64,000 bases of DNA, taken from the NCBI RefSeq assembly GCF_022761125.1, contig NZ_JAKWJR010000013.1:1-64000 (forward strand), written 5' to 3'. Every line of letters starts with the position of its first letter. The stretch's first letter is position 1. This DNA is from Nocardioides sp. SR21 (GTDB taxonomy: Bacteria > Actinomycetota > Actinomycetes > Propionibacteriales > Nocardioidaceae). Positions 57,228 through 64,000 of the stretch are shown here, piece by piece. The translations under genes were made by a program, and so were the position numbers. A model generated the notes under the pieces. That model was not told the DNA's origin. It saw only the letters and a program-made list of their open reading frames with translations, and searched no databases.

Positions 57228-57851
57228 TCAGCTGCCGAGGTCCAGGCGGGCGAGCACGCCGTCGTCGTACCACCGCACCTCGGTGACGCTGAACGTGTCG
57301 TCGAGCAGGTCCCGCAACGACTCGACCTGCGCAACGGTGCCGAGCTGGAGCAGCAGCACCCCGCCGGGCAGCAGGTGCCGGTGCGCGACGTCCACGCAGA
57401 GCCGGGCGAGGTCCATGCCGTCGTCGCCGCCGTCGATCGCGAGCAGCGGGTCCTCGGGGAAGCGCCCGACGTCGTCGCGGGGCACCCACGGCGGGTCCGC
57501 GATCACGACCGCGAACCGCTCGCCGTCGCGCAGCACCTCGTCCATCGCGCCCTCGCGCACCTCGACCCGGCTGGTCAGCCCGGCCGCCTCGGCGTTGTGC
57601 CGCGCGAACTCGCACGCGACCGGGTCGATGTCGACGCACAGCAGGCAGCGCGTCGAGCCCAGGACCGCGAGCAGCCCGATGTGCCCCGCCCCGGCGCAGA
57701 GCTCGAGCACCTGACCCGGGGGCGCGTCCCGGAGGATCTCGGCGGCCCAGGTGGACTGCGCCTGGGTCCACGACCGCGGCCGCAGCACGCGACCGTCGAA
57801 CGTGATGTGCAGCGGCCCGAAGGCGACCGTCTCGGCGCGCTCGGTGGTCAT
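57228..57851 (-). CDS. PrmC/HemK-like methyltransferase
   Basis: 207-aa class I SAM methyltransferase. Motif I is VLELCAGAGHIGLLA, the acidic residue follows in CVDIDPVACEFARHNAE, and the catalytic NPPY-type motif is ADPPWVPRDD, so it uses DPPW. The short N-terminus (FDGRVLRPRSWTQAQSTWAAE) resembles actinobacterial stand-alone N5-glutamine or small-molecule methyltransferases. ATG 57851 overlaps the stop of the flavoprotein gene by 4 bp. The true PrmC is usually larger and lies near prfA, so the substrate is open. Confidence 0.8.
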   Translation of the reverse strand: MTTERAETVAFGPLHITFDGRVLRPRSWTQAQSTWAAEILRDAPPGQVLELCAGAGHIGLLAVLGSTRCLLCVDIDPVACEFARHNAEAAGLTSRVEVREGAMDEVLRDGERFAVVIADPPWVPRDDVGRFPEDPLLAIDGGDDGMDLARLCVDVAHRHLLPGGVLLLQLGTVAQVESLRDLLDDTFSVTEVRWYDDGVLARLDLGS

Positions 57852-58465
57852 GCCGAGGCGGGGTACGGCGCGTTCCGCAGCAGCGTCGCGAGGTGGACGG
57901 CGTTGCGCGCGGCGGCCTGCGTGGCGGACGCGGTCTTCTCCGGGGTCTTCTCGAGCTCGAGGTAGTCGGTCCCCTGCATCGCCTCGCCGACCCAGTACGT
58001 CGCCGCCGTCGACGCGGCCGTGAACCCGGTGTCGTTGAGTGCCTGCAGGACCTCGGCGACGGTGTGGTGGGCGCCGTCCTCGTTGCCGACGACCGCGACC
58101 ATCGCGACCTTGCCCTCGGTGAGCATCCGACCCTCGTCGTCGGTCTCGCCGAGCTCGGCGTCGAGCCGCTCGAGCGTCATCTTGCACACCGAGGACGGCT
58201 GGCCCATCCAGATCGGCGTGGCGACCACCAGGATGTCGCTCGCCAGCATCTTCGCCCGGATCCCGGGCCAGCCGTCGCCGTCACCCTCGTCGGCCGTGAC
58301 CCCGAACCGGACGTCGTGGTCCACGACGCGGATGATCTCGCCGGTCACGCCGTGCGTCCCGAGCTCCTCGATCACCTGCTCGGCGAGGAGCTGGGAGCTG
58401 GACTCCGCAGGGGACGGTTTCAGGGTGCACACCAGCACCAGGGCACGCAGGGAGACGTCGCTCAT
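57848..58465 (-). CDS. Flavodoxin-fold NAD(P)H reductase
   Basis: 205-aa NADPH-dependent FMN reductase / flavodoxin-like protein. The FMN phosphate loop is VLVCTLKPSPAESSSQLLAEQV near residue 10, VVATPIWMGQPSSVCKMTLERLD matches the second flavin loop, and VAVVGNEDGAHHTVAEVLQALNDTGF the third. YLELEKTPEKTASATQAAARNAVHLA is the C-terminal helix. It likely reduces quinones, azo dyes or free flavin. Coupled to the methyltransferase gene by overlap. Confidence 0.83.
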   Translation of the reverse strand: MSDVSLRALVLVCTLKPSPAESSSQLLAEQVIEELGTHGVTGEIIRVVDHDVRFGVTADEGDGDGWPGIRAKMLASDILVVATPIWMGQPSSVCKMTLERLDAELGETDDEGRMLTEGKVAMVAVVGNEDGAHHTVAEVLQALNDTGFTAASTAATYWVGEAMQGTDYLELEKTPEKTASATQAAARNAVHLATLLRNAPYPASA

Positions 58466-58501
58466 GCCTCCATGTGCCCCGGCGCGGCCGCCGCCATGCG
58501 G

Positions 58502-59905
58502 TCACGCGGTGTCGAACCAGGCGGACAGCGCCGGCACCCGGCGCAGCACCAGCTGGTCGAGGAGCAGCACCGCGACCAGCGAGATGCCGAACACCGGGAG
58601 CAGCACTCCGAGCGCGACCAGGGCGACCACCAGCAGCGGCGTGGTCCGCAGCGGCATCCGCCCACGCGGCGCGCCGATCGACGACGAGCCCCTGGGTCGC
58701 CGGCGCCACCACATCAGCGGCCCGGTGACGCACATGAAGATCACCGCGAGGCACATCAGCGCCGAGCCCCAGAACGACCACAGCCCCAGGCTGCGTCCCT
58801 CGTGCAGCCCGATGCCGAGCGAGACGACCTTGGCGAGGTCCGGGTAGTCGTCGAAGCCGTACGTCGACACGACGCCGCCGCCGTACCGGTCCACGTGGAC
58901 GGTCCGCTCGTCGGTGGGCGCGTCGAAGGCGTACCCGATCACGGAGTACACCCCGTCGTCGTCGGACGGCAGCGCGACGGTCATCGGGTGCCGCAGGCCC
59001 TCGCCGTCGGCGACCTCGACCGCAGTGTCGATGTTCGCCACGTTGCGGCCGTCGCCCTTCTCGGACGTCGGGACCTCGGACTTGCCCATCCCCCACGGCA
59101 CGTCGGTGGCGTGGCTGTGCGGCAGCGACTCGTCGAGCGTCGACGTCGGGTCGCTGATCGCGCCGTGGTCGAGGCTCCACATCGAGGTCCCGCGGTCGGT
59201 GGCGAGCTCCTGCACCTTGGCACCCCACACGCCGGTCCACGGCAGGCCGGTGACGACCAGGGTCAGCAGCCCGAGCCCGACGAACAGCCCGACCGCGCCG
59301 TGTCGCGAGCGCAGCTTCTGCTTCGCGCGGCGGCGTGCCCGCCAGCCCTTGACGTAGAGGTAGTAGCCGGTCAGCGCCATCACGATCGCCCAGCAGGCGC
59401 CGAGCTCGATGACGAGGTCGCCGGTCTTTCCGGCCATCAGCTCGCCGTGGAGACGTACGGCGTACCCCGACAGCGTGGTGTCCGGGTTCAGCGAGCCGAG
59501 GTACGTCGGGCCGTAGGGGTCGACGTACGCGTCGCGGGTCGAGCCGTCCGGCATCGCCAGCGAGAAGCGCGTGCTCTCGTCCGGCGCGCCGGGCTCGGTC
59601 ATCGAGACGACGGTCGCGTCGGGGAACCGGCTCTCGACGGCGGCGAGCTGGCCGGAGTACGGCTGGACGATGGTGTTCTGCTGCTGCTCGACCCGCATCA
59701 GGTCGTGGTGCAGCAGCGGCTCGATCTGGAAGCGGAACAGGTAGATCAGCCCGGTGGCGGCGAGCACCAGCAGCACCGGGACGACCAGGAATGCGGCGAA
59801 GAAGTGCCAGCGCCAGGCGGCGCGGAACAGGCCGGAGCCCTTCTTCCTGGGGCGCGATGGTCGGTCGGGTGACGGCGCCCGTTCGGGCGCGATCAGGTCG
59901 GTCAT
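58502..59905 (-). CDS. PepSY-domain membrane protein
   Basis: 467-aa PepSY_TM protein with four or five transmembrane helices (LVVPVLLVLAATGLIYLF; AIVMALTGYYLYVKGW; AVGLFVGLGLLTLVVTGLPW; a pair near the C-terminus). Two extracytoplasmic PepSY-like regions sit between them. The motif RAAWRWHFFAAFLVVPVLL...TGLIYLF is the family start. ATG 59905 follows GAGGAG; the extension to 59992 runs into the long leader. Members are linked to iron or copper uptake as membrane reductases. The upstream 60087 gene is probably co-regulated. Confidence 0.85.
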   Translation of the reverse strand: MTDLIAPERAPSPDRPSRPRKKGSGLFRAAWRWHFFAAFLVVPVLLVLAATGLIYLFRFQIEPLLHHDLMRVEQQQNTIVQPYSGQLAAVESRFPDATVVSMTEPGAPDESTRFSLAMPDGSTRDAYVDPYGPTYLGSLNPDTTLSGYAVRLHGELMAGKTGDLVIELGACWAIVMALTGYYLYVKGWRARRRAKQKLRSRHGAVGLFVGLGLLTLVVTGLPWTGVWGAKVQELATDRGTSMWSLDHGAISDPTSTLDESLPHSHATDVPWGMGKSEVPTSEKGDGRNVANIDTAVEVADGEGLRHPMTVALPSDDDGVYSVIGYAFDAPTDERTVHVDRYGGGVVSTYGFDDYPDLAKVVSLGIGLHEGRSLGLWSFWGSALMCLAVIFMCVTGPLMWWRRRPRGSSSIGAPRGRMPLRTTPLLVVALVALGVLLPVFGISLVAVLLLDQLVLRRVPALSAWFDTA

Positions 59906-59976
59906 GGGTCTCCTCGGGACAACGCAGGACGGCGCGACGCGCAGGCGCGCGATCGCGTGGGTGCGTGCTGCCGTCA

Positions 59977-60087
59977 GGGAAGTGCTGGTCAACGAGGGGT
60001 GGATTGCCCGCGCCGTTCAGGTCGTGCGCTGGCGAGGCGCGTGCCTGGGCGGCGCTCACGCCGCCCTCCCGTTGGTCAGTACTTCCC
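59977..60087. repeat. Spaced inverted repeat in PepSY leader
   Basis: GGGAAGTGCTGGTCAAC (59977-59993) and GTTGGTCAGTACTTCCC (60071-60087) are inverted copies with 14 of 17 matches. They are 77 bp apart and enclose the terminator hairpin at 60047-60066. On the transcript of the minus strand this could fold as one long arm pair, or the copies may be two operator sites. Confidence 0.5.
60047..60066 (-). terminator. Terminator after membrane protein gene
   Basis: A perfect 8-bp stem GGGCGGCG / CGCCGCCC with a tetraloop lies 21 bp after the stop of the minus-strand gene at 60087 and upstream of the PepSY gene. Confidence 0.65.
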
Positions 60088-60788
60088 TAGGCAGCGAGGA
60101 GAGCCGGTGGCCCGCGTCGTACGACGGATCGGGTCAGCCGGAGTGGCGCGGCCAGGCCGGCGGGCTCGCCCGGCAGCGTGGCCAGCCCCCGCGCGGGGAG
60201 CACGGGGAGCAGCGGAGCGACCAGGCGCAGGAGGACCGCGGTCGCCAGCGCGACCAGGGTCCACAGGGAGCGCTCGCCGACCGCCAGCCACAGCCCGACC
60301 AGGGCGGCGGCGAGGAGGTGGACGGCCATCATCGGCGCGTGCGCCGACAGGTCGTTGATCAGGTGCCCGACGGGGAGCACCGGCTGGGCGGTCCCGGAGC
60401 CGACCATCGCGTCGTACTGGTCCTGCAGCGAGCCGACCCGGTGGCCGTCGACGGTCGGGAGGATCCGGCCCGTGTGGTGGGTGACCGGGGCGGCGCTGCG
60501 GTCGCCCACGTGGCCGGCGGTGACGGTGAGGAACAGGTGGACGAGCGTCTGGCCGCCGACGAGCAGCAGCACCAGCCGCAGCCCGGTGGCCGGACGGGCC
60601 AGGATCGGCAGGCTGAGCAGCGTGCCGACGAGCACCAGCGCGACCAGCCAGCCCGGACCGGGCAGCAGGCCGTCGGCGGTGACGTGGCCGACGACGCCGA
60701 GGAAGCACGCCACGAACGCGAGGAGGAACGCGCGCGCCCAGAGCAGCGCGGGGTCCATTCTCGAGTCCACGGGTCGAGATTCTGCCAC
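60087..60788 (-). CDS. Polytopic membrane protein, unrecognised
   Basis: 233-aa protein with about five transmembrane helices (starting near residues 17, 45, 68, 150 and 172). A His-rich loop (VTAGHVGDRSAAPVTHHTGR, then HRVGSLQDQ) between helices 3 and 4 suggests metal or haem contact. The end is basic and short. GTG 60788 gives the full length; ATG 60758 would remove ten residues and also leaves the first helix intact. No named family is recognised. It lies between glnE (9 bp upstream) and the PepSY gene; a role in metal handling is a guess from that company. Confidence 0.65.
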   Translation of the reverse strand: MAESRPVDSRMDPALLWARAFLLAFVACFLGVVGHVTADGLLPGPGWLVALVLVGTLLSLPILARPATGLRLVLLLVGGQTLVHLFLTVTAGHVGDRSAAPVTHHTGRILPTVDGHRVGSLQDQYDAMVGSGTAQPVLPVGHLINDLSAHAPMMAVHLLAAALVGLWLAVGERSLWTLVALATAVLLRLVAPLLPVLPARGLATLPGEPAGLAAPLRLTRSVVRRGPPALLAA

Positions 60789-60797
60789 GGCAGGGGC

Positions 60798-63779
60798 TCA
60801 GCCCCAGAAAACGCGTTCCACGACCGCGCGCGCCAGCCGGGTGTACCGCAGCTGGTCGTTGACCATCGCGTCCGACGATCCGGCCGGGTAGCCGAGGATG
60901 CTGGCCACCGCCGCCCGCTCCCGGACGTCGCGGGGCAGCTCGTCGCTGGCCTTGCCGCGGACCAGCGTCACCGCGTTGCGGACCCGGCTGACCCGGCGCC
61001 AGCTCTGCGCGAGCACCGACGCGTCGTCCTCGTCGATCAGGCCCGCGCCGCGCGCCGCCGCGAGCGCCTCGAGGGTCCGCGAGGTGCGCAGCTCCGGTAC
61101 GGCGCCGGCGTACCGCATCTGCAGCAGCTGCACCGTCCACTCGATGTCGGCGAGCCCGCCCCGGCCGAGCTTGAGGTGGGTGTGCGGGTCGGCGCCGCGG
61201 GGCAGCCGCTCCTCGTCCACGCGTGCCTTGATGCGGCGCACCTCGAGGATGTCGTCGGCGCTGATGCCGTCCGGCGGGTAGCGCAGCGGGTCGATCAGTT
61301 CGGTGAACCGGCGGCGCAGCTCGGGGTCGCCGACGATCGCGTCGGCGCGCAGCAGCGCCTGCGCCTCCCAGACCTTCGACCACTTGGCGTAGTAGGCGGC
61401 GTACGAGTCGAGGGTGCGCACCAGCGCCCCCTGCTTGCCCTCGGGCCGCAGGTCGGCGTCGACCTCGAGCGCGGGGTCGGGGCCGGCGATCGACAGCAGC
61501 CGGCGCAGCTCGTTCGCCACGGCCTGGGCGTACGACGCGGCGACCTGCGCGTCGGTGCCCGGTTCGGGGTCGTGCACGAACAGCACGTCGGCGTCGCTGC
61601 CGTACGACAGCTCGAAGCCGCCGTAGCGGCCCATCGCGACGATCGCCATCCGGGTCGGCGCGGCGTCGAGCTCGCGCTGGCGGCGCACCGCCCGGCCGGC
61701 GATGTCGAGCGTCGCCTCGAGGGTGGCGTCGGTGAGCCGGGACAGACCGGCGCCGACGTCGGCCACGTCGGTGAGCCCGAGCAGGTCGCCGGAGGCGATG
61801 CGCAACAGCTCGCGGCGCCGGATCCCGCGGATCGCGAGCACGGCCTCCTCGGCCTCGTCGTGGCGCTTGGAGGACGCGAGCATCTCCTCGGTCAGCGCCT
61901 CGGCCGACATCGGCGTGAGGTCACCGCCGAGCATCCGCACGCCCTGCGGCTCACGCTCCAGGAGGTCGGTGGCGTAGCGCGACGTCGCGAGGATCTTCGC
62001 CAGCCGCTCGGCGACCTGGCCCTCGTCGCGCAGGGTGGCGAGGTACCACGGCGTCGAGCCGAGCGACTCGCTGATCCGCCGGAAGCCGAACAGCCCGGCG
62101 TCCGGGTCGGGCGCGTCGGCGAACCAGCCGAGCAGCACCGGCAGCAGCGTGCGCTGGATCTGCGAGGCGCGGGTGACGCCGGTGGTGAGCGCCTCCAGGT
62201 GCCGCAGCGCGCCCTGCGGGTCGAGGAAGCCGAGCGCGGCGAGCCGGTTCTCGGCGGCCTCGGGCGAGAGCCGCGCCTCGTCGCCGGGGATCTTCGCGAC
62301 CGCGGACAGCAGCGGGCGGTAGAAGAGCTTCTCGTGCAGCCGGCGTACCTCCCGGCGGTGGTGCTGCCAGGTCTTGTTGAGGACGGTGACCGGGTCCTTG
62401 AAGAAGCCCATGCTCCGGCCCAGCCGGCGCAGCGACACCTCGTCCTCGGGGACCACGTGGAGGCGGCGCAGCCGATGCAGCTGGATCCGGTGCTCGAGCG
62501 TGCGCAGGAACGCGTAGGCCTCGTGCAGTGCCTCGCCGTCCTCGCGGCCGACGTACCCGCCGTTGGTCAGCTCGGCCAGCGCGCTCAGCGTCGTCGGCGG
62601 GCGGACCCGCTCGTCGGCGCGGCCGTGCACCAGCTGGAGCAGCTGCACGGCGAACTCCACGTCGCGCAGCCCGCCGGAGCCGAGCTTGAGCTGGCGCTCG
62701 GCGTCCTTGGCCGGGATGTGCTCGACCACGCGCCGGCGCATCGCCTGGGTGTCCTCGACGAAGCCGTCGCGCTCGGCCGCCGACCAGACCATCGGGCTGG
62801 TCTCGTCGACGAACTCCTGCGCGAGCGCGAGGTCGCCGGCGATCGGGCGCGCCTTGAGGAGCGCCTGGAACTCCCAGGTCTTCGCCCAGCGCTCGTAGTA
62901 GCCGCGGTGGCTGGCGATCGTGCGGGTCAGCGGTCCGGCCTTGCCCTCGGGGCGCAGCGCAGCGTCGACCTGCCAGATCGTCCCCTCCTGGGTGTGGTCG
63001 GAGCAGATCCGGATCAGGTGGCTGGCCAGCTGGGTCGCGGCGCGGAGCGTCCCGGCCTCGTCCTGCTCCCCCGCCTCGGTCGGCGCGTGCGCGAAGATCA
63101 CGTCCACGTCGGACACGTAGTTGAGCTCGTGCCCACCGCACTTGCCCATCGCGATCACCGCGAGCCGGGCCAGGTCGGCGTCCGCGCCGACCCGCTGCCG
63201 GGCGATCGCCAGCGCGGCGTCGAGCGTCCCGGCCGCGAGGTCGGAGAGCTCGGCCGCGGTGTCGTCGACGGCCAGGTGGTGGGCCAGGTCGCGGGCGGCG
63301 AGCCGGACCAGCCAGCGGCGGTACTCGACGCGCAGGACGTCCACGGCCTCGGCGTCGGGCAGCGTCGCGGTCGGCGCGGGCGAGGTCGGGTCGGCTCCCA
63401 CCGCGCGGAGCAGCGAGGCGCGGACGGCCCACGCCGCGGGCCGGGTGGAGCCCAGCGCGGGGTCGGTGAGCTGGCTCCACTGCTCGGGGTGCCGCACCAG
63501 GTGGTCGGTCAGCCCCTCGCTGGCACCGAGCACTGAGAGCAGCCGCATCGCGGTGCCCTCGTCGTTGACCAGCACGTCGAGCAGGTCGGCGGGGTCCTGG
63601 AGCACGTCGACGAGCCGGATCAGCCCGTCCAGCGCCTCGTCGGGATCCGCGGTGCGCGCGATCAGCGGCGCCAGCGGCTCGGCCGCGTCACCGAGCCGGG
63701 TCAGGGCGGCGACTGCGGCGTCCGGGTCGAGGAAGCCCAGCCGCGACAGGCTGCCCGCGCTGGTGACCGGCCGGATCAT
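60798..63779 (-). CDS. glnE: Glutamine synthetase adenylyltransferase/removase
   Basis: 993-aa bifunctional GlnE. Two nucleotidyltransferase domains carry the G..E(L/F)(N/S)Y.SD.D motif: MGKCGGHELNYVSDVDVIFAH near residue 215 (adenylyl-removing side) and MGRYGGFELSYGSDADVLFVHDP near residue 700 (adenylylating side). Each is followed by a regulatory helical domain (e.g. KLGRGGLADIEWTVQLLQ). It adds or removes AMP on the GlnA tyrosine in response to glutamine and PII. ATG 63779 overlaps the stop of the preceding amidotransferase gene (ATGA). Size and motifs are standard for actinobacteria. Confidence 0.97.
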   Translation of the reverse strand: MIRPVTSAGSLSRLGFLDPDAAVAALTRLGDAAEPLAPLIARTADPDEALDGLIRLVDVLQDPADLLDVLVNDEGTAMRLLSVLGASEGLTDHLVRHPEQWSQLTDPALGSTRPAAWAVRASLLRAVGADPTSPAPTATLPDAEAVDVLRVEYRRWLVRLAARDLAHHLAVDDTAAELSDLAAGTLDAALAIARQRVGADADLARLAVIAMGKCGGHELNYVSDVDVIFAHAPTEAGEQDEAGTLRAATQLASHLIRICSDHTQEGTIWQVDAALRPEGKAGPLTRTIASHRGYYERWAKTWEFQALLKARPIAGDLALAQEFVDETSPMVWSAAERDGFVEDTQAMRRRVVEHIPAKDAERQLKLGSGGLRDVEFAVQLLQLVHGRADERVRPPTTLSALAELTNGGYVGREDGEALHEAYAFLRTLEHRIQLHRLRRLHVVPEDEVSLRRLGRSMGFFKDPVTVLNKTWQHHRREVRRLHEKLFYRPLLSAVAKIPGDEARLSPEAAENRLAALGFLDPQGALRHLEALTTGVTRASQIQRTLLPVLLGWFADAPDPDAGLFGFRRISESLGSTPWYLATLRDEGQVAERLAKILATSRYATDLLEREPQGVRMLGGDLTPMSAEALTEEMLASSKRHDEAEEAVLAIRGIRRRELLRIASGDLLGLTDVADVGAGLSRLTDATLEATLDIAGRAVRRQRELDAAPTRMAIVAMGRYGGFELSYGSDADVLFVHDPEPGTDAQVAASYAQAVANELRRLLSIAGPDPALEVDADLRPEGKQGALVRTLDSYAAYYAKWSKVWEAQALLRADAIVGDPELRRRFTELIDPLRYPPDGISADDILEVRRIKARVDEERLPRGADPHTHLKLGRGGLADIEWTVQLLQMRYAGAVPELRTSRTLEALAAARGAGLIDEDDASVLAQSWRRVSRVRNAVTLVRGKASDELPRDVRERAAVASILGYPAGSSDAMVNDQLRYTRLARAVVERVFWG

Positions 63780-64000
63780 CGTGCGGACTTCGCCAGCTCG
63801 GCAAACCCTTCGGCGAGCGGTCGCCACGCGTCGTCGAGCTCCGCCCGTGCGGCGTCGATGTCGCGCAGCACCCCGTCGGTGTCGATGCCACGGGTCTCGT
63901 GCGAGCCGCGGTCGTCCTCGGCCCACGGGCGCAGGATCGGCTCGTCGACCTCGGGGTGCAGCTGGACGCCCCACATCAGTGGTGCGTAACGCGCCACCTG
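63776..64000 (-). CDS. Class I glutamine amidotransferase, 3' part
   Basis: Only the last 74 or so codons are in the window; the gene runs past the right edge. The visible C-terminus holds WGVQLHPEVDEPIL, where His and Glu complete the Cys-His-Glu triad of class I GATases, followed by a helical tail (DIDAARAELDDAWRPLAEGFAEL). The same type of gene precedes glnE in many actinobacteria. It overlaps the glnE start by 4 bp. The substrate cannot be told from this part. Confidence 0.85.
   Translation of the reverse strand, partial: QVARYAPLMWGVQLHPEVDEPILRPWAEDDRGSHETRGIDTDGVLRDIDAARAELDDAWRPLAEGFAELAKSAR

Noticed and set aside
59754..63536. 1260-codon open frame on the plus strand opposite glnE and the PepSY gene
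   Set aside because: It is an antisense shadow of GC-rich genes: Arg/Ala/Gly/Val-rich translation without motifs, while glnE on the other strand has full domain content.

Overview
The window looks like chromosome from a high-GC actinobacterium, most likely a Nocardioides-like member of the Nocardioidaceae. This rests on strongly GC-biased codon use, a GlnR box in front of glnA, the actinobacterial glnA/glnE set, two F420-type luciferase-like oxidoreductases, an actinobacterial SigB/SigF-class sigma factor, lipobox lipoproteins and a DUF222/HNH (13E12-type) endonuclease gene. No rRNA, tRNA, CRISPR array, insertion sequence or complete prophage was seen.

Layout. 0-3 kb: lipoprotein, RDD membrane protein, and glnA behind a textbook four-half-site GlnR operator. 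3-7 kb: a lower-GC accessory patch with two unrecognised genes flanked by 5'-truncated remnants of a universal stress protein gene and a peroxiredoxin-like gene. 7-12 kb: lipoprotein, NarL-type two-component pair, secreted beta-propeller coupled to an ankyrin-repeat protein. 11.9-17.7 kb: a jetA-jetB-jetC (MksF/E/B-like) condensin operon with no jetD nuclease downstream, preceded by a 41-aa zinc-ribbon gene. 17.8-23.3 kb: two DUF2236 (MpaB-like) oxygenases around a double-domain TetR regulator, then an FAH hydrolase and an SDR dehydrogenase. 23.4-33 kb: stress-envelope genes (STAS protein, Holin-X-like and DUF3618 proteins), a four-gene glycosyltransferase operon, a DUF1360 protein, a PoxB-like ThDP enzyme and a chemotaxis-receptor remnant. 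33-39.7 kb: GlxA-type regulator, FabH-like synthase, VOC protein, and a SipW/TasA-like export cluster with an OmpR-type regulator and an Hpt-like protein lacking its histidine. 40-49 kb: YihY/BrkB protein, STAS protein, a phosphatase-kinase-antagonist fusion, zinc alcohol dehydrogenase, SigB-class sigma factor, F420 oxidoreductase, large catalase and an ANTAR protein. 49-58.5 kb: frameshifted HNH endonuclease gene, histidine phosphatase, ECF42-type sigma factor with its DGPF/YciI partner, FAD oxidoreductase, SRPBCC protein, second F420 oxidoreductase, a haem-oxygenase-like iron protein coupled to a CDGSH protein, methyltransferase and flavoprotein. 58.5-64 kb: PepSY membrane protein, a polytopic membrane protein, glnE and the 3' end of a class I glutamine amidotransferase gene.

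How it fits together. Much of 23-57 kb reads as a general stress regulon. The hexamer GGGTAC, the -10 element of SigB/SigF-class promoters, sits directly before many of these genes, often only 8-9 nt from the start codon, which implies leaderless mRNAs. The sigma gene itself has GGTTT-N16-GGGTAC upstream, back to back with GGTTC-N14-GGGTAC facing the alcohol dehydrogenase/phosphatase operon. That operon encodes a single protein with SpoIIE phosphatase, RsbW-like kinase and STAS domains, so it is the best local candidate for the controller of the sigma factor. The two ends of the window are linked by nitrogen control: GlnA carries the tyrosine that GlnE adenylylates.
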